Positions 52,558 through 64,000 of a stretch of DNA of 64,000 nucleotides are shown piece by piece. The position numbers and the translations under genes were made by a program. The notes under the pieces are model-generated. The model did not search any database, was not told where the DNA came from, and saw only the letters and a list, made by a program, of their open reading frames with translations. Every line of letters begins with the position of its first letter. Within the stretch, counting starts at the first letter, position 1. This DNA is from Streptomyces sp. NBC_01754 (GTDB lineage Bacteria > Actinomycetota > Actinomycetes > Streptomycetales > Streptomycetaceae): the NCBI RefSeq assembly GCF_035918015.1, contig NZ_CP109132.1, positions 5,208,001 to 5,272,000 on the forward strand, read 5' to 3'.

Positions 52558-53922
52558 GTGCGTGATTTCCTGCTGACGCTCTGTGTCACGGCTGCGGTGA
52601 CGTATCTGCTGACCGGACCGGTGCGGAAGTTCGCCATCGCGGTCGGGGCGATGCCCGCGATCCGCGCACGCGACGTACACCGGGAACCGACACCGCGACT
52701 CGGTGGCATCGCCATGTTCGGCGGTCTGTGCGCGGGTCTGATCATCGCGGACCACCTGTCCAACCTGAACAGCGTCTTCGAACTCTCCAGCGAACCGCGG
52801 GCCCTGCTCTCCGGTGCGGCGCTGATCTGGCTGATCGGTGTCCTGGACGACAAGTTCGAGCTCGACGCCCTGATCAAGCTAGGCGGGCAGATGATCGCCG
52901 CCGCGGTCATGGTCATCCAGGGGCTGACGATTCTGTGGCTGCCCATCCCCGGTGTCGGTACCGTCGCCCTCACCCAGTGGCAGGGCACGCTGCTGACGGT
53001 GGCGCTGGTCGTCATCACCATCAACGCGGTCAACTTCGTGGACGGCCTGGACGGCCTCGCGGCCGGCATGGTGTGCATCGCCTCCGCGGCGTTCTTCCTG
53101 TACACCTACCGGCTCTGGGTCGGGTACGGGATCGAGGCCGCGGCCCCCGCCACGCTCTTCGCCGCGATCCTGATGGGCATGTGCCTCGGTTTCCTGCCGC
53201 ACAACATGCATCCCGCCCGGATCTTCATGGGGGACTCCGGGTCGATGCTGATCGGCCTGGTGCTGGCGGCGGCGGCGATCTCGGTGACCGGGCAGGTCGA
53301 CCCGGACCTGATGAACCTCTTCGCGGGCGGTGAGCGGGCGGCGACCCACGCGATGCTGCCCGTCTTCATCCCGCTGCTGCTGCCGCTGACCATCATCGCG
53401 ATCCCCACGGCCGACCTGGTGCTCGCCATCGTGCGGCGCACCTGGAACGGGCAGTCGCCCTTCGCGGCGGACCGGGGGCACCTGCACCACCGGCTGCTGG
53501 AGATCGGGCACTCGCACAGCAGGTCCGTGCTGATCATGTACTTCTGGTCCGCGCTGATCGCGTTCGGTGCCGTCGGCTACTCGGTGCACTCGACGTCCCT
53601 GTGGATCGTGCCGGTGATCGTCGGGCTCAGCGCGGTGGGACTGGTCCTGCTGCTCCTGCCCCGCTTCACGCCGCGTGCGCCGCACTGGGCGCAGGCGATC
53701 GTACCGCCGCGCTACCGGCGCCGGCCTCGGGTCGTGGCGGACGAAACGGCCGAGGACGAGGACCAACAGCCCTCGGGCAAGGCCGAGATGGGCTCCCCAG
53801 CGGCTTCAAAGGCACCGGAACGCGCGCCGGTGGCCATCGGTGTGTCCGGAGTCAACGGAGCGACCGCGATCGGTGCTCGTTCGGGTTCTTCCGCGCAGCG
53901 CTCAGCTGATTCAGCACGCTGA
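52558..53922 (+). CDS. WecA/TagO/MraY family polyprenyl-phosphate sugar-1-phosphate transferase
   Basis: 454-residue polytopic membrane enzyme that loads a UDP-HexNAc sugar phosphate onto undecaprenyl or decaprenyl phosphate, starting cell-wall glycopolymer synthesis. Family motifs: RDVHREPTPRLGGIAMFGG, IGVLDDKFELDALIKL, NAVNFVDGLDGLAAG (catalytic Asp), HNMHPARIFMGDSGS and RRTWNGQSPFAADRGHLHH. About ten helices; residues 385-454 are a cytosolic charged tail. I chose GTG at 52558 from the conserved N-terminus; GTG at 52519 or 52546 are in frame. Confidence 0.9.
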   Translation: MRDFLLTLCVTAAVTYLLTGPVRKFAIAVGAMPAIRARDVHREPTPRLGGIAMFGGLCAGLIIADHLSNLNSVFELSSEPRALLSGAALIWLIGVLDDKFELDALIKLGGQMIAAAVMVIQGLTILWLPIPGVGTVALTQWQGTLLTVALVVITINAVNFVDGLDGLAAGMVCIASAAFFLYTYRLWVGYGIEAAAPATLFAAILMGMCLGFLPHNMHPARIFMGDSGSMLIGLVLAAAAISVTGQVDPDLMNLFAGGERAATHAMLPVFIPLLLPLTIIAIPTADLVLAIVRRTWNGQSPFAADRGHLHHRLLEIGHSHSRSVLIMYFWSALIAFGAVGYSVHSTSLWIVPVIVGLSAVGLVLLLLPRFTPRAPHWAQAIVPPRYRRRPRVVADETAEDEDQQPSGKAEMGSPAASKAPERAPVAIGVSGVNGATAIGARSGSSAQRSADSAR

Positions 53923-53952
53923 CGTCTCGGCTGTCCCGGTGCTATACCGGCA

Positions 53953-53978
53953 ACCCGCACGTTTGCCACCGTGCGGGT
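53953..53978 (+). terminator. Terminator after the MraY-like gene
   Basis: ACCCGCAC/GTGCGGGT stem (8 pairs) with a 10-base loop, 30 bases after the stop. Confidence 0.55.
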
Positions 53979-54009
53979 GCGCGTCTTAGACCGCTCGTGT
54001 GACGGCTAA

Positions 54010-54054
54010 CACACTTTATGGGTAAAGACCTCACCAAATAGTTTGTGATACCGT
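54010..54054 (+). promoter_or_regulatory. Probable atp operon promoter region
   Basis: A markedly AT-rich patch (TTTATGGGTAAAG, CCAAATAGTTTGTGATA) ending in a possible TACCGT -10 box at 54049-54054, about 130 bases before atpI. No good -35 match is evident. Confidence 0.35.
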
Positions 54055-54186
54055 TCACGAGACCTGGTGACGAAGCCGACGGGCCCATCTGTCGGTCCAC
54101 CGGTTCGGATTTCCGCCTCGCGGACCGGGCCTACGCTCGTCCATTGCGACGCCCATTTCTCTCCAAGCCAAGTGGAGCTGCCGCCC

Positions 54187-54630
54187 ATGCAGTCCGACAT
54201 GCGCGAACTACTGCGCATCGCCGCCCCCACTGCTGCCGTGGGAGCTGTCGCCATGCTCATCGGCGGCCTGCTCGCAGGAAGCGACGGGGCCATCGGCGCT
54301 GCGGTGGGCTGTGCGGTCGTCATCGTCTTCATGGCGCTCGGAATGCTGGCTCTCCAGTGGGTCGCCAGGGCTATGCCGCAACTGTTCCAGGGCATGGGGC
54401 TGATGATCTACTCGGCCCAGCTCGTGCTCCTGCTCATCTTCATCCTGAGCATCAGAAACACCTCCCTCTTCGACCTCCAGGTCTTTGCTCTTTCCCTGGT
54501 CGCCGCAGTGATCACCTGGATCACCGCGCAGACCGTGCGGCATGCTCGGAGCAAGACTCCTTACGTCGACCCTGTGGCCGACGTAAGCGGCCGTCGTGAC
54601 GGCGGGGCGGGGGCTGGGCGTGACCAGTAG
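54187..54630 (+). CDS. atpI: AtpI-like membrane protein
   Basis: 147-residue protein with four membrane helices (for example VGAVAMLIGGLLAG, VIVFMALGMLAL, AQLVLLLIFILSI, VFALSLVAAVITWI) and a basic, Gly-rich tail. It occupies the atpI position ahead of the ATP synthase genes; AtpI is thought to help assemble the c-ring. Similarity to classic AtpI is low, as usual for this gene. ATG chosen with GGAG upstream. Confidence 0.75.
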   Translation: MQSDMRELLRIAAPTAAVGAVAMLIGGLLAGSDGAIGAAVGCAVVIVFMALGMLALQWVARAMPQLFQGMGLMIYSAQLVLLLIFILSIRNTSLFDLQVFALSLVAAVITWITAQTVRHARSKTPYVDPVADVSGRRDGGAGAGRDQ

Positions 54631-54848
54631 GGCCGGGATAAAGCCGCGTTCGATGTGCTGCTATCGTCCGGTCTCGGTTGCGGTACTGCGGGCGCGGAAT
54701 CCAGAGCTGTCGCCTGAATCATCGCGAGGCTTCGGGCCCGGCCGCTGCCTCCTCACCGTAAGAACCAGTCCGGTGCCGACCTGCGGCCACCCGCCGCTCC
54801 GACACAACGAGGTAGCCGCATCCATGCGCCATGCAGAAGGAGCTCTTG

Positions 54849-55658
54849 GTGACTGACGCCCAGACGCTCGCTTTCGAGACGAACTGCCACCTGTTCAAGG
54901 ACTGCGGCTTCCATGCTCCCAGTGTGTGGTCGTTCCTCTTCGAGCCGATCTTCACCATCGGGCCTGTCGAGTTCAACAAGCCCATGCTGCTCGCGATCAT
55001 CGGCACGTTCGCGATCCTGGCCTTCTTCTGGGCCGCGTTCGCGAAGTCCAAGGTCGTCCCCGGCAAGCTCCAGATGGTGGCCGAGGTGCTGTACGACTTC
55101 GTGCGCCGTGGTATCGCCCGTGAGGTCATCGGCAAGAAGGGCGACCAGTTCGTCCCGCTGCTGGTCTCCCTGTTCTTCTTCGTCTGGATCCTGAACCTCT
55201 GGGCCATCATCCCGCTCGCCCAGTTCCCGGTCAGCTCGATCATCGCCTACCCCGCCGGCCTCGCCCTGGTGGTGTGGGTGACCTACATGACCGTGACGTT
55301 CCGGTCGAACGGATTCGTCGGGGGCATCCGCAACCTCTGCGTCCCGAGCGGTCTGCCGAAGCCGATCTACGTGCTGCTGACGCCGCTGGAGTTCGTCTCC
55401 AACGTCATCGTGCGGCCGTTCACGCTGACGGTACGACTCTTCGCGAACATGTTCGCGGGCCACATCCTGATCCTGATCTTCACGATCGCCAGCTGGTACA
55501 TGCTCGGCACCCTCCTGGGTTCGGTCTACGCCGCCGGATCGTTCATCATGACGCTGATCCTCACGGTGTTCGAGATGTTCATCCAGGCCCTCCAGGCCTA
55601 TGTGTTCACGGTGCTGACCGCCACGTACCTCTCCCAGGCAGTCGAAGAAGCCCACTGA
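54849..55658 (+). CDS. atpB: ATP synthase Fo subunit a
   Basis: 269-residue membrane subunit forming the proton half-channels. The essential arginine is in LTVRLFANMFAGH, and FEMFIQALQAYVFTVLTATYL at the C-terminus carries the conserved Gln. The GTG at 54849 has AAGGAG six bases upstream; an ATG at 54831 and TTG at 54846 are in frame but the ribosome site favours 54849. 218 bases separate it from atpI with nothing recognisable. Confidence 0.93.
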   Translation: MTDAQTLAFETNCHLFKDCGFHAPSVWSFLFEPIFTIGPVEFNKPMLLAIIGTFAILAFFWAAFAKSKVVPGKLQMVAEVLYDFVRRGIAREVIGKKGDQFVPLLVSLFFFVWILNLWAIIPLAQFPVSSIIAYPAGLALVVWVTYMTVTFRSNGFVGGIRNLCVPSGLPKPIYVLLTPLEFVSNVIVRPFTLTVRLFANMFAGHILILIFTIASWYMLGTLLGSVYAAGSFIMTLILTVFEMFIQALQAYVFTVLTATYLSQAVEEAH

Positions 55659-55665
55659 GGGTTAG

Positions 55666-55986
<321 letters not shown>

Positions 55987-56023
55987 CGTTGTGGCCGTAG
56001 CCCTATTCGACGAAAGGTCCACC

Positions 56024-56560
56024 ATGATGTACCTGGCAGCCGAGGAACCGCAGATGCCTCTGCTCCCGGTCTGGCCTGAAGTCGTCATCGGCTTGATCTG
56101 TTTCGGCATCGTCTTCTTCGTCTTCTGGAAGAAGCTCCTCCCGGCGGTCAACAAGACCCTGGAAGAGCGCCGCGAGGCCATCGAGGGCGGTATCGAGAAG
56201 GCCGATGCGGCCCAGACCGAGGCCCAGAGCGTTCTTGAGCAGTACAAGGCTCAGCTCGCCGAGGCCCGGCACGAAGCGGCGCGTCTCCGCCAGGAGGCCA
56301 CCGAGCAGGGCTCCGTGATCATCGCGGAGATGAGGGCGGAGGGTCAGCGGCAGCGCGAGGAGATCATCGCCGCAGGCCACGCCCAGATCGAGGCCGACCG
56401 CAAGGCCGCTGCCTCCGCGCTGCGTCAGGACGTGGGCGCGCTCGCCACCGCCCTGGCCGGCAAGCTCGTCGGCGAGTCCCTCGAGGACCACGCCCGGCAG
56501 AGCGGCACGGTCGACCGTTTCCTCGACGAGCTCGAGGCGAAGGCCGAGGCCGTCCGATGA
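56024..56560 (+). CDS. atpF: ATP synthase Fo subunit b
   Basis: 178-residue stator subunit: one N-terminal membrane helix (VVIGLICFGIVFFVFW) followed by a long amphipathic coiled coil rich in Glu, Arg and Ala. It links Fo to delta. ATG at 56024 with AAAGG upstream; a second ATG follows at once. Its stop overlaps atpH (ATGA). Confidence 0.95.
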   Translation: MMYLAAEEPQMPLLPVWPEVVIGLICFGIVFFVFWKKLLPAVNKTLEERREAIEGGIEKADAAQTEAQSVLEQYKAQLAEARHEAARLRQEATEQGSVIIAEMRAEGQRQREEIIAAGHAQIEADRKAAASALRQDVGALATALAGKLVGESLEDHARQSGTVDRFLDELEAKAEAVR

Positions 56561-57372
56561 ACGGAGCGAGCCGCGAGGCACTGGCGTCCGCACGTGAGCG
56601 TCTCGACGCGCTGACCGACTCCACGTCGGCCGACGCGGCGAAGCTCGCCGAGGACCTGGCGGCCGTCACCGCGCTGCTCCACCGCGAGGTGTCGCTGCGC
56701 CGGGTCCTGACCGACCCGTCGCAGGGCGGTGAGGCCAAGGCCGAGCTCGCCGGGCGCCTGCTGCGCGGCCAGGTGGGCGGCGAAGCCGTGGACCTGGTCT
56801 CCGGCATGGTCCGCTCCCGCTGGTCGCGGTCGCGTGACCTGGTGGACTCGGTGGAGGAGCTGGCGGACACCGCCGACCTCACCGCGGCCCAGCGCGCCGG
56901 TGTACTCGACGACGTGGAGGACGAGCTTTTCCGGTTCGGCCGGATCGTGGGTTCCGACAAGGGACTGCGCGCCGCCCTGACCGACCGGACGGCCCCGGCC
57001 TCCGCCAAGAGCGGGCTGCTGCACGGCCTGCTCGGTGGAAAGGCCCAGCCGGCCACCGAGCGCGTCGTGACGCGTCTGGTGACGCAGCCCCGTGGACGTA
57101 GCCTGGAGGAGGGACTCGAGTCCCTGTCCAAGCTCGCCGCGGCGCGCCGGGACCGCGCGGTCGCCGTCGTCACCTCGGCGGTGCCGCTGTCCGATCGGCA
57201 GAAGCAGCGCCTCGGCGCCGCCCTGGCGAAGATCTACGGCCGCACGATGCACCTGAACCTGGACGTGGACCCCTCGGTCCTCGGCGGGATCTCGGTGAGC
57301 GTCGGTGACGAGGTCATCAACGGCACGATCGCGGAACGCCTCGAAGAGGCGACCCGCAGGATGGCCGGCTGA
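56557..57372 (+). CDS. atpH: ATP synthase F1 subunit delta
   Basis: 271-residue delta subunit, longer than the about 180 of E. coli, as usual in actinobacteria. The C-terminal OSCP signature [20 protein letters not shown] is clear. The N-terminal half contains two OSCP-like helical segments. ATG overlaps the atpF stop. A small palindromic hairpin lies between this gene and atpA. Confidence 0.94.
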   Translation: MNGASREALASARERLDALTDSTSADAAKLAEDLAAVTALLHREVSLRRVLTDPSQGGEAKAELAGRLLRGQVGGEAVDLVSGMVRSRWSRSRDLVDSVEELADTADLTAAQRAGVLDDVEDELFRFGRIVGSDKGLRAALTDRTAPASAKSGLLHGLLGGKAQPATERVVTRLVTQPRGRSLEEGLESLSKLAAARRDRAVAVVTSAVPLSDRQKQRLGAALAKIYGRTMHLNLDVDPSVLGGISVSVGDEVINGTIAERLEEATRRMAG

Positions 57373-57451
57373 CAGCGCCGCACGTACCGCACCAACCTGA
57401 ACGAGCAAGAACAGCGGCCCGGTTGGGCCGTGCAGAAATTGCAGAAGATTC

Positions 57452-57468
57452 CTGGGGGTCGCCCCCAG
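57452..57468. repeat. Palindromic hairpin between atpH and atpA
   Basis: CTGGGGG-TCG-CCCCCAG, a perfect 7-bp stem in the 143-base atpH-atpA gap. It is within the operon, so it is more likely an RNA processing/stability element or dispersed repeat than a full terminator. Confidence 0.5.
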
Positions 57469-57515
57469 ACCCCATTGAGAAACTTCGGGCCCAACAAGGA
57501 GAGCAGGGAACCCAG

Positions 57516-59087
57516 ATGGCGGAGCTCACGATCCGGCCGGAGGAGATCCGGGACGCACTGGAGAACTTCGTCCAGTCGTACCAGCCGGACGCGGCCTCGC
57601 GCGAGGAGGTCGGTACGGTCAGCGTTGCCGGTGACGGCATCGCGAAGGTCGAGGGCCTTCCCTCGGCCCAGGCGAACGAACTGCTGAAGTTCGAGGACGG
57701 CACCCTCGGTCTCGCCCTCAACCTCGAGGAGCGCGAGATCGGCGCGATCGTCCTCGGCGAGTTCAGCGGAATCGAGGAGGGCCAGTCGGTGCAGCGCACC
57801 GGCGAGGTGCTCTCCGTAGGCGTCGGCGAGGGCTACCTCGGCCGCGTCGTCGACCCGCTCGGCAACCCGATCGACGGTCTCGGCGAGATCGCGACCGAAA
57901 GCCGCCGAGCCCTCGAGCTGCAGGCCCCCGGCGTCATGGTCCGCAAGTCGGTCCACGAGCCGATGCAGACCGGCTACAAGGCCGTCGACGCCATGGTGCC
58001 GATCGGCCGCGGCCAGCGTCAGCTGATCATCGGCGACCGGCAGACGGGCAAGACCGCCCTGGCGGTCGACACGATCATCAACCAGCGTGACAACTGGCGT
58101 TCGGGCGACGTCAACAAGCAGGTGCGCTGCATCTACGTCGCCATCGGTCAGAAGGGCTCCACCATCGCCTCTGTGCGTGGTGCCCTGGAAGAGGCCGGCG
58201 CGCTGGAGTACACGACCATCGTCGCCGCCCCGGCGTCCGACCCGGCCGGCTTCAAGTACCTGGCGCCGTACACCGGTTCGGCCATCGGCCAGCACTGGAT
58301 GTACGCCGGCAAGCACGTCCTGATCATCTTCGACGACCTCTCGAAGCAGGCCGACGCCTACCGCGCCGTGTCCCTGCTGCTGCGCCGTCCGCCGGGCCGC
58401 GAGGCCTACCCGGGCGACGTCTTCTACCTGCACTCGCGTCTGCTGGAGCGCTGCGCCAAGCTCTCCGACGACCTGGGCGCCGGTTCGATGACGGGTCTCC
58501 CGATCGTCGAGACCAAGGCGAACGACGTGTCGGCGTTCATCCCGACCAACGTCATCTCCATCACCGACGGCCAGTGCTTCCTGGAGTCCGACCTGTTCAA
58601 CGCGGGTCAGCGCCCGGCGCTCAACGTCGGTATCTCGGTCTCCCGTGTCGGTGGCTCCGCCCAGCACAAGGCGATGCGCCAGGTGTCCGGCCGCCTCCGT
58701 GTGGACCTCGCCCAGTACCGCGAGCTGGAGGCGTTCGCCGCCTTCGGTTCCGACCTGGACGCGGCCTCCAAGGCGTCGCTGGAGCGCGGTAAGCGCATGG
58801 TCGAGCTGCTGAAGCAGCCGCAGTACGCCCCGTTCCCGGTCGAGGAGCAGGTCGTCTCCGTCTACGCCGGCACCACCGGCAAGATGGACGACGTGCCGGT
58901 CGAGGACATCCGCCGCTTCGAGGCCGAGCTGCTGGAGTACCTGCGCCGCGAGCGCAGGGACCTCCTCACCAGCATCGCCGAGGGCGGCAAGATGTCCGAC
59001 GACACGCTGCAGTCGATCGCCGACGCGATCGCCGCCTTCAAGCAGCAGTTCGAGACCTCGGACGGCAAGCTCCTGGGCGAGGGCTGA
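57516..59087 (+). CDS. atpA: ATP synthase F1 subunit alpha
   Basis: 523-residue regulatory nucleotide-binding subunit. Walker [11 protein letters not shown] is near residue 172, [20 protein letters not shown] and the catalytic-site arginine in the [11 protein letters not shown] region are intact. AGGGA before the ATG; start agrees with the family ([11 protein letters not shown]). Confidence 0.97.
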   Translation: MAELTIRPEEIRDALENFVQSYQPDAASREEVGTVSVAGDGIAKVEGLPSAQANELLKFEDGTLGLALNLEEREIGAIVLGEFSGIEEGQSVQRTGEVLSVGVGEGYLGRVVDPLGNPIDGLGEIATESRRALELQAPGVMVRKSVHEPMQTGYKAVDAMVPIGRGQRQLIIGDRQTGKTALAVDTIINQRDNWRSGDVNKQVRCIYVAIGQKGSTIASVRGALEEAGALEYTTIVAAPASDPAGFKYLAPYTGSAIGQHWMYAGKHVLIIFDDLSKQADAYRAVSLLLRRPPGREAYPGDVFYLHSRLLERCAKLSDDLGAGSMTGLPIVETKANDVSAFIPTNVISITDGQCFLESDLFNAGQRPALNVGISVSRVGGSAQHKAMRQVSGRLRVDLAQYRELEAFAAFGSDLDAASKASLERGKRMVELLKQPQYAPFPVEEQVVSVYAGTTGKMDDVPVEDIRRFEAELLEYLRRERRDLLTSIAEGGKMSDDTLQSIADAIAAFKQQFETSDGKLLGEG

Positions 59088-59090
59088 TCG

Positions 59091-61453
<2,363 letters not shown>

Positions 61454-61562
61454 GCCTCCGGCTCACCGAGGGGGGTGGGTGTGTCCCGCCCCCCTCATCA
61501 CGCCCCGTAGAATTGACCCAACACCCGGCACGACCGCCGGGTGGTGACCCGAGGAGCCACCC

Positions 61563-61937
61563 TTGGCTGCTGAGCTGCATGTCGAGCTGGTCGCCGCGGA
61601 CCGTAGTGTCTGGTCCGGCGAGGCCACCCTCGTCGTCGCACGTACGACGTCCGGCGACATCGGGATCATGCCCGGTCACCAGCCGCTTCTGGGTGTGCTG
61701 GAGTCGGGCCCGGTGATGATCCGCACGAGCGAGGGCGGCACTGTCGTCGCCGCCGTGCACGGTGGATTCATCTCGTTCGCGGACAACAAGCTCTCGCTGC
61801 TCGCGGAGATCGCGGAGCTGGCGGAGGAGATCGACGCCCAGCGCGCCGAGCGTGCGCTGGAGCGCGCGAAGTCGGACACGGACGGTGCCGCGGAGCGCCG
61901 CGCCGAGGTGCGACTGCGGGCGGTGGCGGCGGGCTGA
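61563..61937 (+). CDS. atpC: ATP synthase F1 subunit epsilon
   Basis: 124-residue subunit: beta-sandwich ELHVELVAADRSVWSGEAT, the GDIGIMPGHQPLLGVL block, and a C-terminal helical hairpin (AERALERAKSDTDGAAER). TTG start with GAGGAG eight bases upstream. Last gene of the operon. Confidence 0.95.
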   Translation: MAAELHVELVAADRSVWSGEATLVVARTTSGDIGIMPGHQPLLGVLESGPVMIRTSEGGTVVAAVHGGFISFADNKLSLLAEIAELAEEIDAQRAERALERAKSDTDGAAERRAEVRLRAVAAG

Positions 61938-61960
61938 TCGCCCCCACCACGTGTTTTTAA

Positions 61961-62007
61961 CTCAGCCGCGGCCGGTCTGGACTCCTCCAGAGCGAGCCGC
62001 GGCTGAG
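61961..62007 (+). terminator. Terminator of the atp operon
   Basis: 12-bp perfect stem CTCAGCCGCGGC/GCCGCGGCTGAG enclosing a second small hairpin TCTGGA/TCCAGA. A TTTTTAA run precedes it, so it could also stop transcripts from the other strand. Confidence 0.7.
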
Positions 62008-62094
62008 GCGATGCAGGTGCGGACGGACGCAGGTGCGGTCCGGCTGTGCTCGGTACGTTATCCGTTACTCGACGATGCGAGGAGGTCGGTGGAA

Positions 62095-62541
62095 ATGGTC
62101 CTCGCGTTGTGGGTGGGCGGCCTGGTCGTCGTACTGGTGGCGGTGGGGCTGTTCGTCTTCGGTCTGCGCCGGCGGCTGATCCAGCGGTCAGGCGGAACGT
62201 TCGACTGCAGTCTGCGCTGGGACATCACCCCGGAACCCGACCCGTCCGGCAAAGGCTGGGTGTACGGCGTCGCCCGCTACAGCGGTGACCGTGTCGACTG
62301 GTTCCGGGTCTTCTCGTACTCCCCCCGCCCCCGTCGCGGCCTGGAGCGCTCGGCCATCGAGGTGATCGCCCGCCGGCTGCCGGAGGGCGAGGAGGAACTG
62401 GCGCTCCTGTCCGACTCGGTCGTGCTCGGCTGTCTCCACCGGGGGACCCGCCTGGAGCTGGCGATGAGCGAGGACGCCCTGACCGGCTTCCTGGCCTGGC
62501 TGGAAGCCGCCCCGCCGGGCCAGCGGGTGAACGTGGCTTAG
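62095..62541 (+). CDS. DUF2550 membrane protein
   Basis: 148-residue protein with one N-terminal membrane helix (LWVGGLVVVLVAVGLFVFGL) and a cytosolic domain with FDCSLRWDITPEPDPSGKG and GKGWVYGVARYSGDRVDWF. This is the DUF2550 family, conserved after atpC in actinobacteria; function unknown. ATG with GAGGAGG nine bases upstream; possible TACGTT -10 box at 62054-62059. Confidence 0.85.
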   Translation: MVLALWVGGLVVVLVAVGLFVFGLRRRLIQRSGGTFDCSLRWDITPEPDPSGKGWVYGVARYSGDRVDWFRVFSYSPRPRRGLERSAIEVIARRLPEGEEELALLSDSVVLGCLHRGTRLELAMSEDALTGFLAWLEAAPPGQRVNVA

Positions 62542-62700
62542 GACCGGGGCGTCACGCCGGCCGGGGTCCCACCGGACGGAGTCCGGGCGCGGGTGGACGT
62601 GGCCTGACGTGCCGGCGTGGCGATGGGACCGTGCGGCTTACCTGCGGTGAACGTACGTGCCGTGCGGTGGACCGGCTCGCGCGGGCCGGCGCCGGACATA

Positions 62701-62748
62701 CGAGAACCGGGGAGACAGGGGGCGAACCTGTCTCCCCGGCGTTTCTCG
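62701..62748 (-). terminator. Terminator of the GH18 chitinase gene
   Basis: 13-bp stem CCGGGGAGACAGG/CCTGTCTCCCCGG extended by CGAGAA/TTCTCG beyond a small internal loop, 29 bases beyond the chitinase stop. Confidence 0.7.
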
Positions 62749-62776
62749 GGGTGGGGGGTGGCGCTCTCAGGGGGAT

Positions 62777-64000
<1,224 letters not shown>

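Noticed and set aside
62542..62700. Small gene between DUF2550 and chitinase genes
   Set aside because: No frame with coding character or ribosome site; only short GC-rich hairpins.

Overview
The window is high-GC actinobacterial DNA with GTG and TTG starts, strong third-position GC bias and TANNNT-type -10 boxes placed directly in front of start codons. The gene content and order point to Streptomyces or a close relative: a conservon operon, Ku/LigD, a chitin lytic monooxygenase and chitinase, and the block lysA-hom-thrC-thrB-rho-rpmE-prfA-prmC-tsaC-glyA-MraY-like-atpIBEFHAGDC. No species can be named from sequence alone.

Layout. 1-2175: a secreted GH25 lysozyme (cut by the window edge), a MarR regulator and a PP2C-like phosphatase. 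2514-8376: a complete conservon (CvnA sensor kinase, CvnB Roadblock, CvnC DUF742, CvnD GTPase) followed directly by a styrene-monooxygenase-like flavoprotein. 8384-14390: a DHFR/RibD-like reductase, an NlpC/P60 cell-wall endopeptidase, a PQQ-propeller protein with a degenerate kinase domain, a small leaderless protein and a TetR regulator. 14548-16779: two divergent diiron enzymes (AurF-like and ferritin-like). 16931-24287: a membrane protein, an amidase, a penicillin-binding protein coupled to a RodA/FtsW protein, a zinc ribbon protein and a HEAT-repeat protein. 24561-26814: LigD-type polymerase divergent from a Ku with a long lysine-rich tail. 26897-31805: a kinase remnant, small unknowns, a NERD protein, a SUMF1-domain protein, a DasR-type-controlled AA10 lytic polysaccharide monooxygenase, a DUF2945 protein and a DUF488 protein.

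31806-37637 is the most accessory stretch. A frameshifted serine recombinase and an internal fragment of a Tn3-family transposase flank three intact genes: a DegT-type aminotransferase, a low-molecular-weight phosphatase and a second MurG-like glycosyltransferase. It lies against the 3' end of a tRNA-Arg(CCG) gene. The aminotransferase is preceded by a small translationally coupled ORF.

37862-61937 is conserved core: a stand-alone receiver protein, an ArgRS-like protein without a catalytic core, then the aspartate-family amino-acid genes, rho, L31, RF1, PrmC, threonylcarbamoyl-AMP synthase, an LMW-phosphatase homologue whose catalytic Cys is Ser, serine hydroxymethyltransferase, a lipid-carrier sugar-phosphate transferase and the full F1Fo ATP synthase operon. 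The window closes with a DUF2550 protein and a GH18 chitinase entering from the right edge.

The most interesting points are the decayed Tn3-type island with its cargo trio, three catalytically dead paralogues (kinase, ArgRS, phosphatase), the diiron pair with an operator inside its promoter, nine genes with leaderless promoter geometry, and the DasR-like sites on the monooxygenase promoter.
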